A stretch of 29,935 nucleotides of DNA from Candidatus Njordarchaeota archaeon (GTDB lineage Archaea > Thermoproteota > JANJXX01 > Panguiarchaeales > Panguiarchaeaceae), in NCBI GenBank assembly GCA_029855985.1, contig JAGSHR010000237.1, forward strand, positions 1-29,935, read 5' to 3'. The position numbers and the translations under genes were made by a program. The notes below the pieces were generated by a model that was given only the letters and a program-made list of their open reading frames with translations, ran no database searches and was not told the DNA's origin. Of this stretch, positions 1 to 6,878 are shown piece by piece; position 1 is the stretch's first letter; each line of letters begins with the position of its first letter.

Positions 1-32
1 AACCCTGCCTCACCCAGCGAAAACCCATGCAT
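1..32 (-). CDS. Possible 5' end of a gene running off the left edge
   Basis: On the minus strand an ATG at 32-30, with a second in another frame at 28-26, opens frames with no stop up to the window edge; only about ten codons are visible. The first 30 bases are more GC-rich than the AT-rich stretch beside them. A TATA-like element lies about 25 nt upstream on the minus strand (around 55-66), which would fit a leaderless transcript. The product cannot be recognised. It may equally be non-coding. Confidence 0.25.
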   Translation of the reverse strand, partial: MHGFSLGEAG

Positions 33-74
33 TAAAAAGAAGAGAAAAAAAGCAAAAATAAATATACACTGACA

Positions 75-85
75 ATATTTAAAAA
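75..85 (+). promoter_or_regulatory. TATA-box candidate for the 110-246 RNA
   Basis: The sequence ATATTTAAAAA matches an archaeal TATA box. Its centre lies about 27-30 nt before position 110, where one arm of an inverted repeat starts, so transcription would begin close to that arm. This is inference from spacing. Confidence 0.35.
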
Positions 86-109
86 ACTTTCGAAACCAAA
101 CGGGGAAGT

Positions 110-246
110 GAGACATCAACCTTAAGTCCAACTTATAATTCGTAATTATTTTTCCTAGATTTAGCTATTTTTGTTGATTAGTGAGTGGTGTCTATGGGAG
201 TTGTAGGTGGTGTTAAAGTTTGTATGAAGGGTTAACTTGATGTCTC
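110..246 (+). ncRNA. Candidate structured RNA closed by a 10-bp terminal inverted repeat
   Basis: GAGACATCAA at 110-119 is the exact reverse complement of TTGATGTCTC at 237-246. Just inside, TTAA at 122-125 can pair with TTAA at 232-235 across a small internal loop. A further AT hairpin, with arms ATAATT and AATTAT, lies near 135-150. No reading frame explains the interval. A TATA-like element sits at the right distance upstream. It could be a stand-alone RNA, or a paired operator region upstream of leuS. No known RNA family was recognised; there is no box C/D pair and no tRNA fold. Confidence 0.3.
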
Positions 247-287
247 TTCTTCTTCAATTGTGCGAAAAGAATAAAAAGGTGGGTGAG

Positions 288-303
288 TTTTATTTATTAC
301 ATA
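288..303 (+). promoter_or_regulatory. TATA-like element upstream of leuS
   Basis: A TTTTATTTATTACATA stretch lies about 45-60 nt before the preferred leuS ATG at 347. Transcription from it would begin around 320-330 and give a short leader. It overlaps the alternative upstream ATG at 305, which argues against that start. Confidence 0.35.
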
Positions 304-346
304 TATGGTGTTTTCTTTTTCTTCTGGTTTTTGTGTGTGGTTGGCG

Positions 347-3277
347 ATGAGTCAACAAGGATCTTATGTGGATGAATTAGAAAATATAAGAAAAATTGAG
401 AAGAAATGGCAGAAAAAGTGGGCTGAAGCTAGAATATTTGAAGCAGATCCTGAGCTGGGTAAGGAGAAGTTTTTCTTGACTGTTCCGTACCCGTATACTT
501 CTGGTCCTTTGCATATTGGTCATGGGAGGACGTATACGGTTGGTGATGTTTTTGCTAGGTATAAGAGGTTGAGGGGTTTTCATGTTTTGTTTCCGATGGC
601 GTTTCACATTACTGGGACTCCTATTGCGTCTATTAGTGATAGGATTAAGAGGGGTGACCTTTCGGCTATTGAAATGTATAGGAAGTACATTATGAGGTAT
701 GAGAATGATCCAGAGAAGACTGAAGAAATCTTGAAGACTTTTGTGGATCCGTTTAGTGTCGCAACGTATTTTGCTGGTAAGATTCAGATTGATTTTCAAG
801 CTTTGGGTTTCTCTATTGATTGGAGGAGGAAGTTTCACACGGGGGAGCCTCTCTATAATAGGTTTGTTGAGTGGCAATACTATAAGCTGAGGGAAAAAGG
901 TTACATTACAAGGGGTTCGCATCAGGTAACTTATTGTTTGTTGCACAAGCAACCGGAGGGTGAGGATGACATTAAGGATGCTGATGTTAACCCTGTTGAG
1001 ATAGTGGAGTTTGTTGGGATTAAGTTCAAGTTTGAGGACGGGTACATTGTTGCTGGTACACTTAGACCGGAGACAATATTTGGAGCCACTAACTTGTGGG
1101 TTAACCCGAACGCAACTTACGTGAAGTTCAAGTGGAAAGACGAGATATTATTCATGTCTAAGGAGGCTTTAGTGAAATTCGAGCACCAATATGACAAGGT
1201 TGAGGTAATTCAAGAACTGAAGGGCGAGTATTTTGTTGGGAAAAAAGCTGTTTCCCCACTGGGTAAAGAGTTGTTGATTTTGCCGGCGGATTTCGTGGAT
1301 CCGGATAACGCGACTGGTTTTGTTTACTCTGAGCCCTCTGATGCACCGTTTGACTATGTTGCTTTGAGGGATTTGAAGAAGAATCCTGCTGTGTTGGAGA
1401 AGTACGGGATCGATCCGAGTGAAGTGATGAAGATTGAGCCGATTAAAATCATGGAGGTTCCCGGTGTAAAAGATCATCACGCTAAGGTTGTTGTTGAAGA
1501 GCTTGGTGTTAGGGATCAATTGGATAAAGCAAAGCTGGAGGAGGCCACGAAAAAGGTTTACAAAGAGCAATTCTACAATGCGGTTATGTTGGAGAACACA
1601 GGTGAATTTGCAGGTATGAAGGTTAGCGAAGCGAAAGAAAAAGTTAAGGAGAAATTGTTGAAAGAAAATAAGGCAATAATATTCTATGAGACATCTAGGA
1701 AAGCAGAGTGTAGGGCTGGTGGAAAAATAATCGTGGCGACAATAAAGGACCAGTGGTTCCTAGATTATTCAAGTGAGGAATGGAAGGAAAAAACAAGGGA
1801 ATGGATAAACAAAATGGTGATTTACCCAGAAAAATACAGGAAGTTGTTCCTAGATACGGTGGATTGGTTGGATAAAAGACCTTGTGCGAGAAGAAGGGGC
1901 TTGGGAACGCGGTTACCATTTGATAAGGATTGGTTAATTGAGAGCCTTAGTGATTCAACGATTTACATGGCGTTCTATACGATCATTCACCATCTGCGGA
2001 GGTTAAACGTGGACCCAGACAAGTTGGACAGTTCCTTCTTTGACTACGTTTACTTGGGTAAAGGAGATGCAAGGGAAATAGCGGATAAAGTGGGCATACC
2101 CTTGAATGAACTTGAGAGAATTAGGAGCGAGTTCCTATATTGGTACCCGAACGACCAGAGACACACTTCAATTGGACACATAACGAATCACTTGACATTC
2201 TTCATAATGCACCACATCGCTATATTCCCCGAGAAGCACTGGCCAAGAGCAATAACCCTCAATAACTCTGTGATTAAAGATGGAAAGAAAATGTCGAAGT
2301 CAAAAGGAAACGTTGTGTTCTTGAGGGACATTGCTGAGAAGTACAGCGCAGATCTATTTAGGCTATATGCACTCTTTGCAGCCGACCTCGACGGGATAAT
2401 GGACTGGAAAGAAAAAGATGTAGCGGACATGAAGAAACAGTTCCTCAGGTTATTCTCATACCTTAAAAGAGTGGCGAGATCGGATAAAGCCGATGAAAAC
2501 CTAATGAAACTGAATGCTGCAAAGTGGTTCCTTTCAAAGTTCAATCAAAGAATAAAGAAAATCACCGATTACATGGAAAACTTCAAATTGAGAGATGCAA
2601 CCGTTGAACTCGTTTTTAACATGATGTCGGATATAGCTCATTTGGAGAAGAGAATTGGGAGAGAGGAGGCAGACAAAGTCGTGAGGGTAATACTAGATGA
2701 CTGGGTGATAATGCTTTCCCCAATGATTCCCCACATTAGCGAGGAGATTTGGAGCATGGCGGGTAACAATGGTTTCGTTTCCCTCGCGAAGTGGCCTGAA
2801 CCTAAAGAAGAAATGATTGACCAAATTGCTGAATTAAATGAGCAAGCAATAATTGATTTAGAGAAGGACATTGTTGAGATAATTAACCTGTTGAAGAAAC
2901 AACCGTCTAAAATAAAGCTAATTGTGGCTGCAGATTGGAAGAGAAAACTGTTCGAACGTTTGGCAAGCGAATTCAAGGATAAAGGTATCAACATGGGTGC
3001 TGCAATGAAAGTGGCAATGAGCGACCCAGAAATAAGGAAGTACGGGAAACAAGTACAACAGATAGTGCAAAAAATTGTTAAGAACAGAAAACTCTTGCCA
3101 GAGAAGGTTATTTCAAGGGAGGACGAAGTGGCTATACTGGAAGAAGCAAAGAATTACTTGGAGAGGGAATTGGGTTGTGAAATAGAGATAACAAACGAGG
3201 AAGATGTAGTGGAACCAAACGAGAAAAATAAAGCAAAACAAGCATTACCTCTCAAGCCAGGGATAATCATATACTGA
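347..3277 (+). CDS. leuS: Leucyl-tRNA synthetase, archaeal/eukaryotic type
   Basis: Charges tRNA-Leu with leucine in the cytoplasm; class I synthetase. From the ATG at 347 it is 976 residues, normal for archaeal LeuRS. The ATP-binding HIGH motif is at about residues 56-59 (GPLHIGHGRTY). The CP1 editing insertion includes RPETIFGATN near residue 240. The KMSKS loop (KKMSKSKGN) is near 648, followed by the anticodon-binding helical domain and a C-terminal extension ending in a Lys/Pro-rich tail. An in-frame ATG lies at 305, but its extra 14 residues (Phe/Ser/Trp-rich) do not resemble a synthetase N-terminus. The first 1.2-1.4 kb uses many T- and G-ending codons, and the rest more A- and C-ending ones. 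The gene appears monocistronic, with T-rich tracts after the stop. Confidence 0.97.
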   Translation: MSQQGSYVDELENIRKIEKKWQKKWAEARIFEADPELGKEKFFLTVPYPYTSGPLHIGHGRTYTVGDVFARYKRLRGFHVLFPMAFHITGTPIASISDRIKRGDLSAIEMYRKYIMRYENDPEKTEEILKTFVDPFSVATYFAGKIQIDFQALGFSIDWRRKFHTGEPLYNRFVEWQYYKLREKGYITRGSHQVTYCLLHKQPEGEDDIKDADVNPVEIVEFVGIKFKFEDGYIVAGTLRPETIFGATNLWVNPNATYVKFKWKDEILFMSKEALVKFEHQYDKVEVIQELKGEYFVGKKAVSPLGKELLILPADFVDPDNATGFVYSEPSDAPFDYVALRDLKKNPAVLEKYGIDPSEVMKIEPIKIMEVPGVKDHHAKVVVEELGVRDQLDKAKLEEATKKVYKEQFYNAVMLENTGEFAGMKVSEAKEKVKEKLLKENKAIIFYETSRKAECRAGGKIIVATIKDQWFLDYSSEEWKEKTREWINKMVIYPEKYRKLFLDTVDWLDKRPCARRRGLGTRLPFDKDWLIESLSDSTIYMAFYTIIHHLRRLNVDPDKLDSSFFDYVYLGKGDAREIADKVGIPLNELERIRSEFLYWYPNDQRHTSIGHITNHLTFFIMHHIAIFPEKHWPRAITLNNSVIKDGKKMSKSKGNVVFLRDIAEKYSADLFRLYALFAADLDGIMDWKEKDVADMKKQFLRLFSYLKRVARSDKADENLMKLNAAKWFLSKFNQRIKKITDYMENFKLRDATVELVFNMMSDIAHLEKRIGREEADKVVRVILDDWVIMLSPMIPHISEEIWSMAGNNGFVSLAKWPEPKEEMIDQIAELNEQAIIDLEKDIVEIINLLKKQPSKIKLIVAADWKRKLFERLASEFKDKGINMGAAMKVAMSDPEIRKYGKQVQQIVQKIVKNRKLLPEKVISREDEVAILEEAKNYLERELGCEIEITNEEDVVEPNEKNKAKQALPLKPGIIIY

Positions 3278-3321
3278 ACCAAACATTTAATGTTTCCGTG
3301 TATTTGAAAACCGTAAAACAT

Positions 3322-3355
3322 CCTTTTTATTTTGTCTTTTTAATTCTCTTTTCTC
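3322..3355 (+). terminator. T-rich tract after leuS, overlapping the next promoter
   Basis: Several T runs (TTTTTATTTTGTCTTTTTAA and CTCTTTTCTC) follow leuS by about 45 nt. Archaeal termination commonly uses oligo-T tracts. The same AT-rich stretch contains a TATA-like TTTTTATTTTG about 25-35 nt before a plausible start of the next transcript, so it may serve both purposes. Confidence 0.35.
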
Positions 3356-3370
3356 AAGGATTATGTTACG

Positions 3371-3754
3371 GTGTCGTTTTTGGGTAAAGTCATACTTTAC
3401 GGTATACTCGCTGAGAGAGCGGGTGTAAAAGAGATTGAGGTTAAAACAGATGGGAGGACTCCTATAGATATTATAAGAGAGGTGGCTGAGAAATACAATA
3501 TTAAGGATGTCCTGTTAAAGGAGGGCAAGGTAAGACCATTATTTTTAGTTATGATTGATGGCAGAGATCACCTGAGTTTGGGGTTAATGGGTAAACCGAT
3601 TGATGGCGAAAAAGAGATAAGGATTATCCCAATTTACCATGGGGGTAGGCGAAAAAGGCACCCTCGAGGTAAGCGAAAAATAAAACCTTTAGTACTAGGA
3701 GCGATCGTTATAGCACTATTTTTACTAGTCATAATCTTGCAATTCTTTGGGTGA
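3371..3754 (+). CDS. Ubiquitin-like (MoaD/ThiS fold) protein with internal Gly-Gly and C-terminal membrane anchor
   Basis: Residues 1-92 read as a beta-grasp protein of the MoaD/ThiS/SAMP type: strands GKVILYGILAE and KEIEVKT, a helix around 32-42, the LFLVMIDG strand, and the final IRIIPIYHGG. The Gly-Gly at 91-92 is where MoaD, ThiS, SAMP and ubiquitin carry the activated C-terminus. Here it is not terminal. A strongly basic linker (RRKRHPRGKRK, 93-103) and a 20-odd residue hydrophobic helix (about 106-126) follow. By the positive-inside rule the beta-grasp domain would sit on the cytosolic face as a tail-anchored protein. The start is a GTG; no better start is in frame. The stop overlaps the downstream JAMM gene by 4 nt, implying coupled translation. 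The obvious inference is that JAMM cleaves after Gly-Gly. Whether it becomes a protein modifier or a sulfur carrier is unknown. Confidence 0.85.
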   Translation: MSFLGKVILYGILAERAGVKEIEVKTDGRTPIDIIREVAEKYNIKDVLLKEGKVRPLFLVMIDGRDHLSLGLMGKPIDGEKEIRIIPIYHGGRRKRHPRGKRKIKPLVLGAIVIALFLLVIILQFFG

Positions 3755-4182
3755 ACCAAATGAGCATAAAAAAGCTAGTTCTCCCTGTAGACATACTTGA
3801 GAATTTAATAAGGGACGCTAAAACACTTGGAAGGAAAGAAGAGATCGCCGGAGTTTTCCTCGGCAAAATTAACGGGGAAACGGCTATAGTAATTGAAAGC
3901 AAAAGGGGTGAAAACATACTACATGATAAGTCAAGTTTTCTCTTGGACCCAGAACAGTTCTACAAGTTCTTGGTTGAGGGGGAAAAGAAGGGACTTGAGC
4001 TAGTTGGAGTTTGGCACACTCACCTTGGGGACCCAAACCCCTCGATTATTGATGTTAAAACCATGATGATGTGGCCCATCGTTTGGGTTATTTTTGACGC
4101 TATCACGGGGATATTCACGGCGAGCAAATACGATGTTGAAACGGAAAAGATAGTCAGCGTTAAGGTTGAGTTGAGAAAATAG
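3751..4182 (+). CDS. JAMM/MPN-domain metalloprotease (Rpn11/JAB1-like)
   Basis: A single-domain JAMM (MPN+) zinc metalloprotease of 143 residues. The catalytic Glu is in EIAGVFLG (E31). The zinc ligands are H89 and H91 (WHTH) and D101, with the catalytic Ser at S98 (PSIID). The spacing is HxHx6SxxD, one residue shorter than the usual HxHx7SxxD. Family members remove ubiquitin or SAMP-like modifiers, or trim precursors at Gly-Gly. The GTG start at 3751 overlaps the stop of the ubiquitin-like gene (GTGA); an ATG at 3760 is an equally possible start. The overlap and the membrane-tethered Gly-Gly partner make processing of that partner the likeliest role. There is no membrane segment or signal peptide, so it would act in the cytosol. 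Confidence 0.85.
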   Translation: MNQMSIKKLVLPVDILENLIRDAKTLGRKEEIAGVFLGKINGETAIVIESKRGENILHDKSSFLLDPEQFYKFLVEGEKKGLELVGVWHTHLGDPNPSIIDVKTMMMWPIVWVIFDAITGIFTASKYDVETEKIVSVKVELRK

Positions 4183-4240
4183 TATCAAGTATAAGACTTA
4201 TAAGTTGTTTTAGCCCGTAATAAATCTATTAAGATTGAAA

Positions 4241-4307
4241 GTTTTTAGATGATGAAAGGGCATTTGTGGATTATCGATGTCCGATACTTCCGCCACTGAT
4301 AAAAAAG
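4241..4307 (+). ncRNA. Candidate box C/D guide sRNA
   Basis: A perfect box C (ATGATGA, 4249-4255) and box D (CTGA, 4296-4299) are flanked by complementary ends, GTTTTTAG before box C and TAAAAAA after box D. Together they form the terminal stem of a kink-turn. Inside are weak D'/C'-like elements: TGGA near 4267 and CGATGT near 4275-4280. The D guide would be the bases just before 4296 (TACTTCCGCCA). A TATA-like TAATAAATCTATT lies about 20-30 nt upstream. Such RNAs direct 2'-O-methylation of rRNA or tRNA with L7Ae, Nop5 and fibrillarin. The target was not identified. It lies between two convergent genes. Confidence 0.5.
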
Positions 4308-4317
4308 ATTAGTTTGT

Positions 4318-5736
4318 TTATAACTCCAAGATATCCGGGTAGTTGTCACTGGTTTTGTTTTTTTCTTCAAATTCCCTAATTTTATCAATTAATTGATTCA
4401 ATTGGTGATAGACCACAATTAGTGTTGCATCGAGTTCCCCATCGTCGATTACTTGTTTAATTTGATTCTTCATTGAGATGAGTTTTTTCACTAGTGCTCT
4501 GGGGTTTCTTTTGAGTAATTCATTGCTATTACGTAAGGTGTCCTCAATGGTTTTCCTAAATGCGTCTGTAAGTTTCTCTCTGGGTTTCACTTCTGGTTTC
4601 TTATTGTTTTTCTTGGTGTATAGAAGGTGGAATGGTAAACTGTTTGTGTCATCTATTTTCTTTTCAAACTCATGGAAACTGTTTCCGTTATAGTAGAATC
4701 TTCCAAGCAGTCTCTCTAGGTTTCTTTGAATAGTTTTATCTATCAAGTTCAGGATATCTTCCTTTAGTTCTATTAGGTTCTCCATGCGATTTTCAATGCT
4801 TTCCAATTTGTCCATTTTTGTGAACTTTTCATTGAATTCTTGAATCTTGTCCGTTAACAATTTTGCGTAATTGATGTTCTCTATTATTGTCAAACATTCA
4901 TACCCGTTGCAAGGTATTTTGAATTCCTCGTTAGTTCCGTTTATTGGCATTATTACGCCGGTGAAAAACATTTTCTTCTTGGTTATCGCTTTGCCGAGTT
5001 GCTCGAGTTTTACTTGGTTAGCGACCTTCTTCTTTTTCAACAAGAGGACCCTTTTGTTTGTGATTACTAAAGTTTTTTTGTTGTCAAAAGCGAACTTGCT
5101 GTAAATGTATTCTTGTTCCCAGAGTTCTTTTTGTAAGGTTTGTGACAGATTCAAATATTCCTCTTCCGTTTTCCTGATCTCACTTTCGATAGCGTCCGCT
5201 TCCTCTTTGAGGCTTTGTATTTGGGATTCGCCCATTCTTATTTCTTCCAATAATTTTTCTAATTGCTCCTTCGATGAGGTGTAATTTTGGTTGTTAAGGT
5301 AGCGAAAGATGGTGTGAATATTCTCTTTTATCTTATCCTTTAGGTTGTTATAGTGTTGTAATAACGTGAACATCACGTCATCTATCTTTTTGAGGGTAAG
5401 GTAAATTTTGTTTGAGATTTCAAAGTAATGGTACAGTTTCAAGTTGTTTAACTCGATAGCTTTCCGCTTGAGGAGCAATAACTTATTGTACGTTGTTCCA
5501 AGGGACTCCTGTAATACGGCAAGTTCGTTTATCTTGGCGTACAGTTTATCCCTAATCGCTTTACCATAATCCTTTACTTTGAATATCTTGTGGTCTTCAC
5601 CAGAGGGACAATTATAGTGGTCCCCGTTATCGATCAAGCAGTGTGTGCAATAAAATCTTTTACAGTCAATGCAATAGTATACTTCTTCCCAGTCTTCACA
5701 TTGTTCGCATCTTGTAATAACCCAGGGCTTAACCAT
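4318..5736 (-). CDS. B-box zinc finger / coiled-coil / PH-like domain protein
   Basis: From the ATG at 5736 it has 472 residues. Residues 10-49 hold an ordered zinc-ligand set, C10-x2-C13-x8-C22-x2-C25-x4-C30-x2-C33-x6-H40-x8-H49, matching a B-box-type finger. Residues about 60-205 are highly charged and helical, probably coiled coil. Residues about 205-300 include beta-rich TLVITNKRVLLLKKK, like the core of bacterial PH/GRAM domains. The rest is again coiled coil. B-box plus coiled coil is the core of eukaryotic TRIM proteins, but no RING is visible. The frame extends to an ATG at 5898, which would run into the divergent gene. A minus-strand TATA element at 5785-5776 supports the ATG at 5736, or a GTG three codons earlier. 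Function unknown; it could be a scaffold or a membrane-binding adaptor for the neighbouring ubiquitin-like pair. Confidence 0.8.
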   Translation of the reverse strand: MVKPWVITRCEQCEDWEEVYYCIDCKRFYCTHCLIDNGDHYNCPSGEDHKIFKVKDYGKAIRDKLYAKINELAVLQESLGTTYNKLLLLKRKAIELNNLKLYHYFEISNKIYLTLKKIDDVMFTLLQHYNNLKDKIKENIHTIFRYLNNQNYTSSKEQLEKLLEEIRMGESQIQSLKEEADAIESEIRKTEEEYLNLSQTLQKELWEQEYIYSKFAFDNKKTLVITNKRVLLLKKKKVANQVKLEQLGKAITKKKMFFTGVIMPINGTNEEFKIPCNGYECLTIIENINYAKLLTDKIQEFNEKFTKMDKLESIENRMENLIELKEDILNLIDKTIQRNLERLLGRFYYNGNSFHEFEKKIDDTNSLPFHLLYTKKNNKKPEVKPREKLTDAFRKTIEDTLRNSNELLKRNPRALVKKLISMKNQIKQVIDDGELDATLIVVYHQLNQLIDKIREFEEKNKTSDNYPDILEL

Positions 5737-5775
5737 ATCACTCACAACATAGAAGCGGAATACCTTACAATCTTC

Positions 5776-5785
5776 TTTATAAATT
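5776..5785 (-). promoter_or_regulatory. TATA-box candidate for the B-box gene
   Basis: The minus strand reads AATTTATAAA here. Transcription about 25 nt downstream would begin near 5755, leaving a 10-20 nt leader before the GTG at 5745 or the ATG at 5736. This decides against the far-upstream ATG at 5898. Confidence 0.4.
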
Positions 5786-5797
5786 GCCCAGAGTTTA

Positions 5798-5812
5798 GGT
5801 TTAAAAAGAATT
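5798..5812 (+). promoter_or_regulatory. TATA-box candidate for the DUF429 gene
   Basis: GGTTTAAAAAGAATT is centred about 27 nt before the ATG at 5831, so the transcript would begin at or next to the start codon, that is, be leaderless. No Shine-Dalgarno sequence is seen upstream of the ATG. Confidence 0.4.
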
Positions 5813-5830
5813 AAAATATCCTCATATTCT

Positions 5831-6409
5831 ATGACGTCAAGCGTATATATGGGTATAGATCTAGCCTTAATGAGAAAGAAGCCTAGTACAGTTTCCATAT
5901 TGAACGGAGAACTTCTTTACGTAAGGAATGCCCAAAACATAAAGGATATAGTTGAGTTAGTTAATAAACTAAAACCAAAATGCATTGCTATTGACGCGCC
6001 CCTACAATTACCTAAAGAAGGAGCTTTCAGGGAATGTGACATTCAAATGAAAAAAATGGGTATGAAGCCGCTACCAGTCACATGGCCATACATGAAAGAT
6101 CTAACAATGACAGCGATTAAAATCAAAAGCAAACTTGAGGATTTTAACGTTATAGAGTCGTTTCCAACAGGTGCACTAAAGTTGAAAGGTTTGACTAGTT
6201 CTAATAAGAGCAAAACCGAGTTATTTTCAATGTTTATTCACATATTATCAAAGGAGAACCTAAAACTGGGAACCAAAACAACATTTAACAAAGATGTTTT
6301 AGATTCATTAATCTGTGCAATAGCTGCGAAACAATATGGGGAGAAAAACGTAGATAAATACATAGAAATTAAGGGGGAAGAATGTAAGATCGTTATTCCG
6401 ATCATCTAA
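5831..6409 (+). CDS. DUF429 family protein, predicted RNase H-fold nuclease
   Basis: 192 residues matching the DUF429 pattern: MGIDLA with an acidic residue at the first strand (D10), IAIDAPLQLP (D55), VIESFPTGALKLKG (E109) and a C-terminal NKDVLDSLICAIAA helix (D155, D158). These acidic residues lie where RNase H-like nucleases bind metal, so a cytosolic metal-dependent nuclease is likely; the family's substrate is not known to me. The ATG at 5831 is preferred over the ATG at 5849 because it keeps the whole first beta strand and agrees with the promoter. The gene ends tail-to-tail with the dUTPase-like gene, overlapping it by 8 nt. Confidence 0.75.
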   Translation: MTSSVYMGIDLALMRKKPSTVSILNGELLYVRNAQNIKDIVELVNKLKPKCIAIDAPLQLPKEGAFRECDIQMKKMGMKPLPVTWPYMKDLTMTAIKIKSKLEDFNVIESFPTGALKLKGLTSSNKSKTELFSMFIHILSKENLKLGTKTTFNKDVLDSLICAIAAKQYGEKNVDKYIEIKGEECKIVIPII

Positions 6410-6878
6410 AGTTTAATCCCTCACCTTGATATCTCCCAGAGTATTTTTCTTTAGCCTCAGATCTAAAGAGGATTAATTGGGAAATCCTAGCTCCTTTTTC
6501 GATGACAACACCGTTTGGGTTGACAACTTGAAGCAAACTGGCACCTTTCCCCTCGTAGCCTGGGTCCCAGAGTGCAGTGTAGATGATGGCTCCCATGCGC
6601 ATTAGGGAGGATCTCGGTAAGACGATCCCGGCGGCTTCACTGGGTATTCTTATTATTTGTTCATAGGTGACTATGTAGATACCTGGCCTTAGGTACCACT
6701 TGTTATCGTTGGTGGGCAGCTCCTTATACTTGGGTAGGATAACATTTTCTTTCAGTAACTCGCCTTTCCCATCGAGTGCCAGTATTTTTTCAACTGTCAA
6801 ATCGACTCCGCTGGGTTGGATCTGGGATTCTTTGATGTTTTCTAAAAATTTTGCTACTTCTTTGCCACTTAGTATCAT
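6402..6878 (-). CDS. dut: dUTPase / dCTP deaminase superfamily enzyme, probably dUTPase
   Basis: 158 residues with the family motifs: QPSGVDLTVE (21-30), LPRSSLMRMG (88-96), ALWDPGYEGKG with D105, ARISQLILF (130-138) and a C-terminal YQGEG. It would hydrolyse dUTP to dUMP and so keep uracil out of DNA. The position equivalent to the catalytic Glu of dCTP deaminase (TLELSN) is a Gln in SLLQVVN (Q117), and the protein is shorter than deaminases. This points to a dUTPase rather than a deaminase. The start overlaps the upstream gene's stop by 4 nt, making it the last gene of a three-gene operon. The choice between dUTPase and deaminase rests on few residues. Confidence 0.85.
   Translation of the reverse strand: MILSGKEVAKFLENIKESQIQPSGVDLTVEKILALDGKGELLKENVILPKYKELPTNDNKWYLRPGIYIVTYEQIIRIPSEAAGIVLPRSSLMRMGAIIYTALWDPGYEGKGASLLQVVNPNGVVIEKGARISQLILFRSEAKEKYSGRYQGEGLNFR

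Noticed and set aside
305..346. Upstream in-frame ATG for leuS at 305
   Set aside because: The extra 14 residues are unlike synthetase N-termini, and the ATG overlaps the likely TATA region; the ATG at 347 fits the family.
1861..1935. Possible frameshift in leuS around the DKRPCARRRGLGTRLPFD segment
   Set aside because: The segment matches the conserved archaeal LeuRS sequence (PCARxRGLGTxLP) and the frame stays open, so the gene is intact.
377..2994. Long open frames antisense to leuS
   Set aside because: Shadows of the real gene; compositionally odd translations without recognisable domains.
5737..5898. N-terminal extension of the B-box protein to the ATG at 5898
   Set aside because: It would overlap the start of the divergent DUF429 gene, and the minus-strand TATA element lies at 5785-5776, inside the extension.
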